Shown piece after piece: positions 1-11,300 of a stretch of 64,000 nt of DNA; the first letter of the stretch is position 1; each line of letters starts with the position of its first letter. The stretch is taken from NCBI GenBank assembly GCA_029948255.1, contig JALIZF010001847.1, forward strand, positions 1 through 64,000. The letters run 5' to 3'. The DNA comes from Telmatactis stephensoni (lineage: Eukaryota; Cnidaria; Anthozoa; Actiniaria; Isophelliidae). Position numbers and translations under genes: made by a program. The notes below the pieces were generated by a model. That model had not been told where the DNA came from and searched no databases. It saw only the letters and a list, made by a program, of their open reading frames with translations.

Positions 1-885
1 TCCCATCATTATCTAATGGTCATCCATCCCTAGCTCACGCATTTATTGGGTTTTGTCACCCAGTAAGCCAAATTGTTTTGAGCAGGCGGAAGCTACAGCC
101 TTGTTTCCAGGCCCTCTAAGCAGCACTGTGTTGCAATCTTTGTTTGGTTGATTTGAGTTGGCTAGGGGAGGGTCACCAATTTTTTTCTGTTAATCAACGA
201 AGGGCCATGGATCTTTTTGAAAAAGCAAGGGGGAGGGTCAGCACAATTTTGTTTTGGTTGAGATGAAAAACTCCAGCCCACCCACCCCCCACCCCCCCTC
301 ATTAAAAACGTACAGTCCCTTAGGCAGTATCTGAATGGGGGATCGATCGCCATATCAGTTAAAACACAAACTTTTCCGTTGTTTATCAGTTATCAGTTAG
401 CTCAAAGTTTGAGATAATGATTAAATTTATGAAATCATACCTTTCTCAGTTAAGAGTTAGTGTAATTTTCTTAAATCTTCCAACTACCGGCAAGTGTCAA
501 CATGTGGTGTCACGCAACGAGTTAGCAATCGTACTCTAATCGTAAGGGCAAACATGTTGTAGTCAGTAAAAGCGCTTGGTGTCTCAAGAGTTATTTGAAT
601 ACCTTGGCCGGCTTCCATACAGCCACAATGGTAAAACACAGCAAATCCGCGTAGCAAAAGCTTTTCATTCAAATAACATGTGGTAACCATTTTAGATATT
701 TCTTTTATTGACGATGATTGACGATATTGACAAAATCATGATATTCAGTGCTAAAAATAGGAGTCCGCAAACAGTCCGCAGCCCGCAGCTCGCAGTCCGC
801 AGCCCGCATTTTACCGACAGCCCAAAGCGACTGGAGCTCTTCTTTAAACCGTCTTTAAACCGTTATTTTTCTTGACCGCGATGAT

Positions 886-960
886 CGAAGAAACTAACTA
901 TTTGACAAGAAATGAGCGTTATTTCGCGATGTTCGGAGAAACTATTTGACAAGAAATGAG
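886..960. repeat. Two-copy tandem repeat
   Basis: A unit containing GAAACTATTTGACAAGAAAT followed by GAGC is present twice in a row with small differences. No function is apparent. Confidence 0.6.
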
Positions 961-1216
961 CTTGTGTTTGCTTAACCGCCGGTGTTGACAAGACTTTGGA
1001 GGTGTCTGTAAAACACGGAACACCCCGGAACACTAAAAAATAAATAAAAATAAATAAATAAATAAAAGCAAAATAAATAAAAGTAAAATTACGTTTTTCA
1101 AGTAAATAGAATCAAGTTAAGACCTAATGCTTATTCTGTAAATTTCAACGGAAAGCCGTGCATGGCGAATTTTTGGACCCAGGTCGACAAATAATAAACT
1201 GAGCATACGATGATAT

Positions 1217-1366
1217 ACCCTGGGCTCCAGGGGTTTATTATTCGCTTTCTTTAGAGAGTTCTTCTGTTGTAGGCGAGCGCCGAAGGCGCGAGAAGCGAAA
1301 ATAAACTCTCCTATCAAGTATAAATAAACGTCGGAACGAGACGATAAACCCCTGGCACCCAGGGTA
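1217..1366. mobile_element. Small MITE with ACCCTGGG termini
   Basis: Terminal inverted repeats ACCCTGGGCTCCAGGGGTTT and AAACCCCTGGCACCCAGGGT enclose about 110 bp. A truncated copy of the left half lies at 28977-29070 in intron 1 of UGT-C, sharing the GGCGAGCGCCGAAGGCGCGA motif. Confidence 0.6.
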
Positions 1367-2662
1367 ACGATGATATACAGTGATTAGGCCTTTTTTCAAA
1401 ACTATGCGATGTTTTTTCCTTGGTGTGAATGATGAAATTTCTCATATAATCAATTGATTACTTAAACTTACATAACCAGAAGATGTGTAGGGCTAATATT
1501 GTCAGTATAAAGCAACGTCTAGTAGGTATGTACCTTTTTTTCCTAGTACGGAAGCCATCGTATCCAATGACCGTCGTTAATTTGCGTATTAGTTGATTGA
1601 CAGCAGTTGTGAAGTTTTATCGCGTATTAACTCCATGTGCTCAGTCACTTCCCGGGGAGATGCCTCAACGGCGAAGAAGTCGACCCCGACGTGGAGATCA
1701 TAAATAAGTAAGTGCGTGAATTTCTATCTATTTTGGTTTCAATTTATTTCATTTATATTTTTCATTTTTTAGTTTATTGCTGGGAGCGAAGCGAGCAGCA
1801 ATACTATTCTTGATGTGGGATTCCTGTGCGATTTATGACGTCACTTTAATATTGATCCGCGAACTCGATTTTTATGTACGGTGGTATGTTCATGGCGAGC
1901 CTTGACGTCACAGGGATAAATTGGGATTCCTGTGCGATTCCATTCGAGAGGTTTTATGTTTCTCGAAGTATAAATGAGGGTCACAAAATGCTAAATGATA
2001 TTTTTTCGAGAGGGCAATGTTCTGTTACGGGTCATTTGCGTATTACTGTTCGAATCGAAGCTCGTCTACGGGCCGAATCAATTCAAAGCAAGATAATAAG
2101 TATGAAGTGAGGTCGCGCTGAGAATCTCTGCAATATATATGGTTACCCCACGAAAGAAAATTTTATACTTTGTATGTGATGGAATATATTGTATTTATCA
2201 TTCGTTTGATCTAAAGCGTCAAATAGTACAGTAGACAATGCGGTATCTTTGACCGCGATGCAACGTACAACTAGCTTTTTAAAATCAGTTAGTTTTATAA
2301 TCATTGCCAACGCTAGCCGTTTGTGATTGTTTGAAAAATTGCTTTTACTCAGTGCTAAATATTTTGAACTGTGTGTGTCCGACACTGATCCTGGAGAATT
2401 ATGTTTTGTAGTTCACCATTGAAGGTCAACTAGCAGTGTTCGTCACACAACGCACAAGAGATAGACAAGAAACATTTCATATATCAGAGAAAGCGGTGTA
2501 CTTTCGTGAGTTTTAGGGGAACAGTTCTGCTAACGTGGATACACCAGCTGTTTTCTGCTCGCAGCACTTCACTTTCTATTAGAAATGGCTAGTTTATTTT
2601 ATTTTTTCTGGCTTATTTTATTTTTATTTATTTTGCTTTTATTTATTTATTATATTTTTTTA

Positions 2663-2735
2663 GTGTTCCGGGGTGTTCTGGGGGTGTTCCGGCGGTGTTC
2701 CGGAGGTGTTCCGGGGGTGTTCCGGCAGTGTTCCG
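2663..2735 (+). repeat. GGTGTTCCGG minisatellite
   Basis: About six imperfect copies of a 10-12 bp unit (GGTGTTCCGGNG) in tandem. They sit in the right arm of the foldback element that starts at 1001. Confidence 0.8.
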
Positions 2736-2928
2736 TGTTTTACAGACACCCAGACTTTGGCCAGTCACGTAAACTCCAGAGAGCACTGGGGTTGTTTGGA
2801 TAAGGAGTATAAGGGCCAAAATCTGTCCCCCACAAATGTCACTGTCGAACTACGAAAGAACAATAGTATCTAGGCTTGTTGCCTACCTGGGCTTTTCTCT
2901 TCTGTGGATCGTTTTAACTGTCAATGAT

Positions 2929-3187
2929 TAAACCGCGTTTACTGGCGAGGGGATATCATGTTCGCGTCCTCAGACCGTTGGCTACAGTTGAACCGTACGG
3001 GTTTCTAACGCATCGGTTGGAGTTTTAAAGAAAGTTACGGGCCTCGTAAAAGACTATTTGGCTTTTTAAAACGTTGGGAGGAATACAAAAAGGCAGAATA
3101 ACAGAAATTCAAGGTAGTTTACAAATGTTTTAATATTTAAATAGATTTTCAAAAGGCCTCAGATGATTATTATCCTATCGCCTGTGG
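2929..3187 (+). repeat. Dispersed repeat, copy 1
   Basis: About 250 bp nearly identical to 13841-14088 in the same orientation, starting AACCGCGTTTACTGGCGAGG and ending near ATTATTATCCTATCGCC. Differences are point changes and small indels. No coding potential is seen. Confidence 0.75.
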
Positions 3188-3508
3188 TTTCACTATTTCA
3201 TTATAATTAATTCGAATTGTTATATACCCGTTATATACCAACTGTCAATTTTTTCCGTGCTCTGATTGGGCGAGAGCACATCAAGTGAACGTCAACAAAT
3301 TTTGCTGTTTCCCCAGCAACAACTCTCAGCGGGCAACAGTGAGTTTTATTGACCGGTAATAACAAAACAAGTTGATTGAGCTTTGAAGGCACGTTTTTGG
3401 CAGCGCGCGTTTACAAATTCATTCATTCGGACGGCATGCATGAGGCAAAACTCGTGTTTATTGTCAAAAAATGAAGGAAACTTGGGATAACAAGAATTGC
3501 TTGTAGAG

Positions 3509-3749
3509 CAGCAAGTGATAACATCTGTGCATGTCCCCAACTTCTATTGTCGTGGACAAATGGATAATTTTGAAAGGATAATTTCTAGCTGTTCATACTT
3601 CTGCACTCAAATGTAATGCTCCGAAAAACTTTGAGGAGACTATATACGACTCTATTTATGAGAGAGGTATCCCTAAGCCAGGTTAAAACCGTAATTGAGG
3701 TCACTTCCGTCCAGCGGCTCGCGCATACTCGTCATGTTATCACTTGCTG
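3509..3749. mobile_element. MITE with CAGCAAGTGATAACAT ends, copy 1
   Basis: It starts CAGCAAGTGATAACAT and ends with the exact complement ATGTTATCACTTGCTG; 241 bp. A second copy in the opposite orientation, itself interrupted by another element, is at 24748-25132. Confidence 0.7.
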
Positions 3750-4249
3750 TTGTCGTGGAGTAGGACATACGAGGTGTATAGTTGTCTTTACACAAAACAA
3801 GTATTCTTTCTTCTTTCTTCTATTCTTTCTTCTAGGTTACAATTACACTGATGACGCAATTTTGGTCTTGTTAAAATCATTATAAAAACAGCTGACTGAC
3901 ATGAATACAAGAAATTAAGTATTTTCAATTTACATGGAAGAACTTTCACCAACTTCATACTTAACTTATAATTTAAATGAAACTGTAAAACAAGTCTAGT
4001 TTGCATGTAAAATTCGTTTTAGTCGAATTAACGTTGATAAATTGACTTATATAAAACAGCATAATGTAAATATAAATTTTCAGTTTTCTAAGTGTCGGCA
4101 CGCCTCTAACCACCGTCAAGTTGGCGCCAAAAAGCAATCAGCCAGTCAGCATCGCGATGGACGCGGACAGACAGAGGGACGGACGTACAAGTGTGCTCCC
4201 TGTGGTATCCCATGAAAAATCAACTCGATGGTTTACCATTTTTTCTTAA

Positions 4250-4983
4250 GGACGTCCGCAGTCAAAAACATTTACCATGTTTACGTTTTTTCCTTCACAT
4301 TTCGCATGGTGAGATGTCATCATGGAAGTTCAAAGAGCAAATAAAAAATGGGGGTCACCGTTCTCGTTGAGGAATGAGATGACATCAAAATACACCCACT
4401 TTCTCATCGAAGATCGCCTGCGCGCCAATCTATACGAGTCGAGTAAAGAAATCATTTTTTGTAGAAAAACCAAATGGATTGCTCAATGTTTAGTTACACA
4501 ACCGCTTAATAATCCATGGAATAATAGTATGTGTAAATATTTGTAAACACTTAATAAATAGTTGTTTTTAATTCGAATTGGCAGCCATCAGCAACGCTTT
4601 TGCAGAGACGTAGCTGGAAGTTTTTATTATGATTTTACCATAATCTTTTTCTCAAATTTACAATGTTGCCAGCTTATGTTATTCTTTATCAAATATTGAA
4701 ATAAAAAGTGTGGGTCACCGTATTCGTTTCCGAGATATTGAGCTGTAAGAGCCGTAAAGTTTGACACTTGGCCGCCATTTTGAATACCGAAAGGAGACTG
4801 GGTCCAGTAGCTACCTGAGAGATCTTTTCCATCCTTTTTATGTAGTTTTTCAACCTGAACGAATTTTTTCCCCTCGGTAAAATTCCTTTTGTTATTATTA
4901 TTTTCTTTTTTTAAATAATTCCCATTTAAAAAAATTGAAAAACTCCTTACCGGAAAAAATTGAGGTAGCGCGCGCTGGCGTCC
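4250..4983. mobile_element. TTAA-flanked element (left of a tandem pair)
   Basis: It is bounded by TTAA at 4246-4249 and 4984-4987. The ends are imperfect inverted repeats: GGACGTCCGC on the left and GCTGGCGTCC on the right. It is 734 bp with no long frame. The homologous place behind UGT-C (near 37150) has a single uninterrupted TTAA, so this is an insertion. TTAA duplication is typical of the piggyBac superfamily; the assignment is inference. Confidence 0.7.
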
Positions 4984-4987
4984 TTAA

Positions 4988-5224
4988 AGGCGGTGTTACA
5001 CGAAACGATTTTTATCGACGATTATATTTTCAGCGCAACGGCGTTGCGAAAAAAATCTTTTTCGTGTAACATGACACTTGGAACGATTTTACTTGCAATT
5101 TTCGCTTCGGCAACGCGTTGCGAGTTTTTGAATCCAAGTCAGAAACTCGCAACGGAAAATATTGCAAGTTGTTGCAACGTTGCGCAGAAAATCGTCGTTA
5201 AAAATCGTCTCGTGTAACATCGCC
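4988..5224. mobile_element. TTAA-flanked palindromic MITE (right of a tandem pair)
   Basis: It lies between TTAA at 4984-4987 (shared with its neighbour) and TTAA at 5225-5228. Inverted ends are AGGCGGTGTTACACGA and TCGTGTAACATCGCCT. The interior is also largely self-complementary around GCAACGCGTTGC. It is absent from the UGT-C side of the duplication. Confidence 0.75.
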
Positions 5225-5333
5225 TTAAGCATGGTGCTCCGCTCGCGCGAACCGAAGGCTTGTGCGGGATCTCCGCTATAATTTCAGGAAATTCTCATTT
5301 ATAAATAGAAAACATTAGCAATAAACGACATGG

Positions 5334-8300
5334 CTAAGATGTTTTAGTTTTCTTCGAGGTCTCACAACAAAGGTTGATCACTCGTTTCACCACGACTACA
5401 ATGACAACTAACACCAGTACAACAACCAGTCCTAACACAAGCAGAACATCCAACATGTACAACTGATAAAAAGGTAGTTCCAGGCCTTTTGGTTTCAGAT
5501 GGGCCAGGTTACCAACGGCATGAAGGTATTCTATCAACTCCGCTGCCTCTTGCACTGGGGGTCGAGGGCGCATCTTGACCACACGAGAGATGTGAAGGGC
5601 TTTTTCTCGATACCTAAAAAGGTGTTAAACTAACAATGATGACTAACTGTATCACATTATACTTTACACATATACCCCGGCCCGATGAAACAAGACTACA
5701 ATCTTGGACAAAAAAGGTTAAGAATGTTTCTTTTTTGGAAGAAATGAATATGGGCTTCGGCAAGAGAATCGTAGGGACTTACCGAATTGTTTGAGTGTAA
5801 TTAATTTATTAAGATAGACACTAGTGAAAAGCGTCTGCGCATGCGTGCATATTACGATGTTTTCTTAAGAAATGTGTGAGTTTTAGCTTGAAATGAAATG
5901 CTCGTGTTCTCGGTGTATACATAAAATTTCTCTTGCATACTTTTGTAAGACAAAGATATTGCATTAATGAAGACATTATGTGAATACTTAAGTTTCACGA
6001 AATGACCTCAAGTTTTGACATTTTGTAAAATCTATTTTTGAAGGCAAGGATATAACCGAAATTTGCATAAGTTTACAAAAGTACGAAGACGTGACTACGA
6101 GCATGCGCAGACGTTTTTCACTGGTGTCATTATGATATATATGCATTTTCAAGTTGGTACTGTTTCAAATGACCAGGTTGGGTTCGATGTTAAATAATTG
6201 ATTGAGCATTTGCGCTTGACGTCACTTTACTACAACAATTCGGAATACTCTACGAATTTTCTTCTTTAATAATATAGTAGAACAATTGGCACTTATATAA
6301 CTATTTCATAAAAGAAAGCAGAGAGTACATTCTGGTTATTGTATATTATATGACGCAATAATGCAAATGGCCCATTCCCCCAAACTGCTTTCTCGTATTT
6401 TTTATAGTAAACAGTGTTCAATGCCTTTCGTTCTTTACAGTTTTCTTTCTTCCCTCCAACCTCCTCTCTTTCCCCCTTCCTTTTCCGTCCTTCATCTTTC
6501 TCATCCTTCGTCATTTTTATCCTTCCTCCTTTCCCAGTTCTTTTCTTACTTATTCAATACTTCCGCTGTTGCAATTTCTGTATGCTTTAACACTCATTTG
6601 GTTCTTCGTACTGCTACTAACATAATCCACTAATTTGATAACGACTCACCTTTGCTTTCGTATTACTTGGTTCACAATCCCAACAAGTTGCTCTACAGTT
6701 GCTGTTGTTACATCTAGAACTTCACCAAGACCAATATACTCTACGTAACGTGCATTATCAAACTGATCGGCAAAAAGTGGTGAACAAACCAATGGTACTC
6801 CATGATAAACAGATTCTGCAAGACCACCTGCCCCACCATGGGAGATAAACAACTTGGTTTTCTTGTGACCCAGGATGTCATTCTGTGGAAGCCATCTCAT
6901 TGTTTTGATATTCGAAGCAATCTTGCCATCAAATGTTTCTGTTGATTTTGATTAAAACGTCTATTATTGAGTGACCAGACGAAGGCACAAAAATGGTTGA
7001 TAATTGGAGGTGGTTTACAGTTGCTAAGGACGCATGCGTTCATCGAGATGGGCGCCGGGTTTCGTCGCGGGACGAATTTTAGCTGGGACGAAAAAATTGG
7101 TAGGGATATCTAACAGTATTTAGGGCTTGTACAAACCTGTATTTATTTTCCAAATAATTTTGTGAGGAACTTTGGAGAATGCTTCGTTCATGACCTTAGC
7201 GACCTTATTGTCAAAGGTATCCACCAAGCCACCAAAGGATACAAGAACAACGCCTTCTTCGCCAGAACTCTTCATAAAAGATTCCAAATCTGCTGGAAGT
7301 GATTTGGCTGGAGCAGGAAGGAAGCTACCAACTTCTCTTACATCTAAGACACAAAAAGTCAATTGCATTTTGATGGGACATAAAAAACGATATGGAAGAA
7401 ATACAAAGATATCATATGAAATGTGGATAAGTCATGCAATGATTATGCAATGAGAAACAAGAGACCATAATACTAAGACACAGGTAGCCCAAGCTGTGCA
7501 TCTGTATATGAAATATATGGGATTCCACGATCGATTTGCTGAAAAATAAATTTTGAATAAATAAACAATTTGGACTCATGATACTGTTGTGCTTGTCTTT
7601 CTGTGTATTTCTGTGAAGTTTCAAGCCGTTTCGTGCTCATTTGAGGGAGTTATAGCGATTTGAATTTTTCTCCCTTCATGTACATATATTACTGGAAGGT
7701 TGGAAGGCTCAACTGTCAAAAATTCAAACGACCGACAAAAAAGGCCTCGAAAATCACTCCAAAACCAAAACCAGGCCAAAATATTCCCAAAAAACCATTG
7801 CCACATAAATTTCCAATATGTCGATTGCCTTTATTTCTCCACATTTTACGTGCAACACCCTCAAAAAGACAGTTTTTGAAGCTTTTTTTCGCTGGACCTA
7901 TGCTCTGCAAAACAGCCCCTGCACCACGGTTACCAAGCTCAAATACCCCACTGGGGACGGGGAAATTTTGGCGCACATGTGTGGGGAGGTAGTGAGGTCG
8001 ATTTTGTACCGCACATGAGGACGAAGGAAAAGCTTCGCCCAGTACTTACAGTTCTTTTTCAGCAGTTTTTGCGAATTCTTCTGGATATCTTTGAGTAGAA
8101 TGCCTAAAGAAAGACCATGTTAGTAAGGTACTATAGTAAGGTAAGTGATTTCTCCCTTTTCGATGTAACAACAGTCATGAACAACACCGTGCAAAACTAA
8201 GAACAGGCAAATCAAGTAAAAACAAGAATCTTCCGAATAAATAAAGTAGCTTATTCAATTTCGAAAACTAGTCATTAATTCCTAGTAAATAACGGATGTC

Positions 8301-11300
8301 AGTATATGCTGATTATCCAATTTGCAAAGCTAGCGACGAGATGAAGCGGTTGTTTTTCAACTCAGAAATTCAGTCAACACACTGTGAAGATTTTCGGTAA
8401 ATTTGTCAAAGTTATCTTTACAAAGTTCAAGACGGTGAATTAAACTGAAAGAAACAATTCCTTTAAAAAGTTTTCGTTTATCATTCATCTGGGCAATAAG
8501 AATAATAAGCCATGAAAAGGTCCATCAAATAGCAGAAGTTGTTTCCCGCCACATTTTGATGCCAAAGTCACTAAAAAATCCAACTTAACACTATTCTTAC
8601 TGCAGCATTACTATAGTACCTTGCTAACATGGTCTTTCTTTAGGCATTCTACTCAAAGATATCCAGAAGAATTCGCAAAAACTGCTGAAAAAGAACTGTA
8701 AGTACTGGGCGAAGCTTTTCCTTCGTCCTCATGTGCGGTACAAAATCGACCTCACTACCTCCCCACACATGTGCGCCAAAATTTCCCCGTCCCCAGTGGG
8801 GTATTTGAGCTTGGTAACCGTGGTGCAGGGGCTGTTTTGCAGAGCATAGGTCCAGCGAAAAAAAGCTTCAAAAACTGTCTTTTTGAGGGTGTTGCACGTA
8901 AAATGTGGAGAAATAAAGGCAATCGACATATTGGAAATTTATGTGGCAATGGTTTTTTGGGAATATTTTGGCCTGGTTTTGGTTTTGGAGTGATTTTCGA
9001 GGCCTTTTTTGTCGGTCGTTTGAATTTTTGACAGTTGAGCCTTCCAACCTTCCAGTAATATATGTACATGAAGGGAGAAAAATTCAAATCGCTATAACTC
9101 CCTCAAATGAGCACGAAACGGCTTGAAACTTCACAGAAATACACAGAAAGACAAGCACAACAGTATCATGAGTCCAAATTGTTTATTTATTCAAAATTTA
9201 TTTTTCAGCAAATCGATCGTGGAATCCCATATATTCATATACAGATGCACAGCTTGGGCTACCTGTGACTAAGAGAGCGAAACTCTGTATTGATGTCTGT
9301 GCGATGTTCGTGGCGGCTAAGGCTATTTTTAGTCATTTCGCCATCGCGCGCGCAAGGCTCTCAAACAAAAGAAATTTAAAAGCCGAATGCAAACGGTCCC
9401 GCCCGCGCGCACGGCAAAGATCAAATTCTATTGTTTGAACCCTTGCGCGCGCGATGGCGAAGTTACTAAAAATTGTCTTAGCCGCCACGAACATCGCACA
9501 GACATCAATACAGAGTTTCGCTCTCTTAGTATTATGGTCTCTTGGCAATGATTAATAAAATCATTAAAGAAATAATCATATAGAAATATTTGTTATATGT
9601 GCAAACATGTAGTCTCCTTCGCAGTCGTTTTTAGTCTCGTCACGCCGCCTGGCGTGACAAGACTAAAAACGGCTGCGAAGGAGACTATAGCAAACATGCT
9701 GTTCCCTTCGATTTGATGCCGCCGACTCGAGGCCAAGAAGTATATGATGATTATCTTAAATTTACTTATTCGTTTTATTTTGTCGTGTTTTAGTTGTTTT
9801 GTTTTTGTTACTTGTTTTGTTTGCCTTGAGTCGCGTTTGCACTAAAACTCTCCGTACTTACATGGCGGTATAGGCATGGCATAGTCCAGCACCAAATCTC
9901 TTTCCAACAAAATTAAATCTACGGTCATCATAGTCTCTCGAATGCTTTCCTTGGGTCTGATTTTGTGTTTTTCCTTTAGCTCGCCATAAATTGGACAGAG
10001 AGTTCTTTCGACAAAAAGACACTCTAACAAATAACACCCAAAGTTTTTGATCCGCTCTACAAGACCCATATTTGGAGACAGCCCTGAAGACACAGTTGGA
10101 ACATAGGATGGATAAATGGAGACTCCATACAGCTTTAGTGTTTCAAAGAAAATTGAACTTTGCGCCACTACTACATGTGGAAGGTCAAACTTGGCTGCAA
10201 CAAGTGCGGAACACGGGTACAAAGAATCTCCAACAATTAGCTCCGCAGTTTTAAGCTCATTTAAAACGTCTGGGTTACTTAGGAAGGCATTGCAGTACGT
10301 TTTCTGATAATCGAAAAGGAGTGCACACAAGGCTGCGTGGCTTATTTTGGATGATGAAGCGTGAAAGGGTTTTCGCAGTTCTTCACTATTTGGTGTGTTG
10401 AAGACTTTGACGTATGGTTTTCCTATGGCCTTTTCAGCATCATTGCCAACAAAAATTATCACCTGTAATAACATCAATTTAAGAATTACTTCCTAAACGT
10501 ACATTAATTTTCCATCACAAAATATCAAGAAAACCACTAATAGTGTCTTATTGCTCTTAGTCTGAATTAGTGCAGATTTCGTATGAGTGTGAAAGACTAC
10601 GGCACGGTTATCCGCGCGGCACGGACACGGCACGGAACCTCGCCTGCTGATTTCTTTACAAATTTACAAAGACATCAGCAGGCGAGGTTCCGTGTCGCGC
10701 CGTAACCGTACCGTAGTTTTTCACACTCATAAGAAATCTGTTCTATATATAAATATCACATCTATAAAAAGGGGCCTTTCTTTTGGCCTTTACTAAAAAA
10801 AGTTCTATATCTATGCAGTGAGCGAAGGACTCATATAGCAACTATTACGTCACAAACTCGCTTCAGTGTTTATCAGTTGTCTTGTCAGAGAGTTCTCGGA
10901 AATGTTTTTGAATTTTGCCGACAAGTCATTAAGTGGACTTTAACGGCTTATTTCTTTCAGAATATTTCAGATATGGAACTCAAACTTCATATACCAAAAT
11001 ATTGCTTTGCAAAACAAAGTTTTGCTATAATTTATGCCAACTTTAATTTAGGTAAATTTGCCGGTATGTATGCAATTATATAACAACAAGTAATATGTTT
11101 CAATAAGTCAAAGAACCCGTAGCATAATCAAGGCATGAAAATACGGAAGTCCAGGAGGGCCAAATCCATGGCAGATTACCTCACTTCCAAAATCCTTTTT
11201 ATGTTTTCTAACCTTGTACCATTTTACCGTTTTACCTCATTTTACTGTTTTACCGTTTTACCTGTTTATCTTTTTTACCGTTTACCATTTTACCCTTTTT

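Larger units (their letters stand above)
1001..2750. mobile_element. Foldback element with minisatellite ends
   Basis: The left end starts GGTGTCTGTAAAACACGGAA and the right end is its reverse complement, ending TTTTACAGACACC. Next to each terminus is an A/T-rich tract (AAATAAATAAAT on the left, its complement on the right), so the arms pair over about 80-100 bp. There is no transposase-like frame inside. The right arm has an expanded GGTGTTCCGG array that the left arm lacks. It may instead be two oppositely oriented copies of one repeat. Confidence 0.5.
1..5333. other. Gene-free, repeat-rich flank
   Basis: I see no convincing coding exon here. Open frames are short, lack recognisable domains and mostly run through repeats. 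The stretch holds several dispersed elements listed separately: a foldback with minisatellite ends, small MITEs and two TTAA-flanked elements. From about 3.8 kb onward it is inverted-homologous to DNA after UGT-C (37.05-37.48 kb), so the right part belongs to the duplicated block. Confidence 0.6.

Noticed and set aside
7660..9126. Pairs of identical proteins on opposite strands (for example a 110-codon frame at 7660 and at 8755)
   Set aside because: They come from the two arms of one foldback; mirror copies with no domain and no codon signature.
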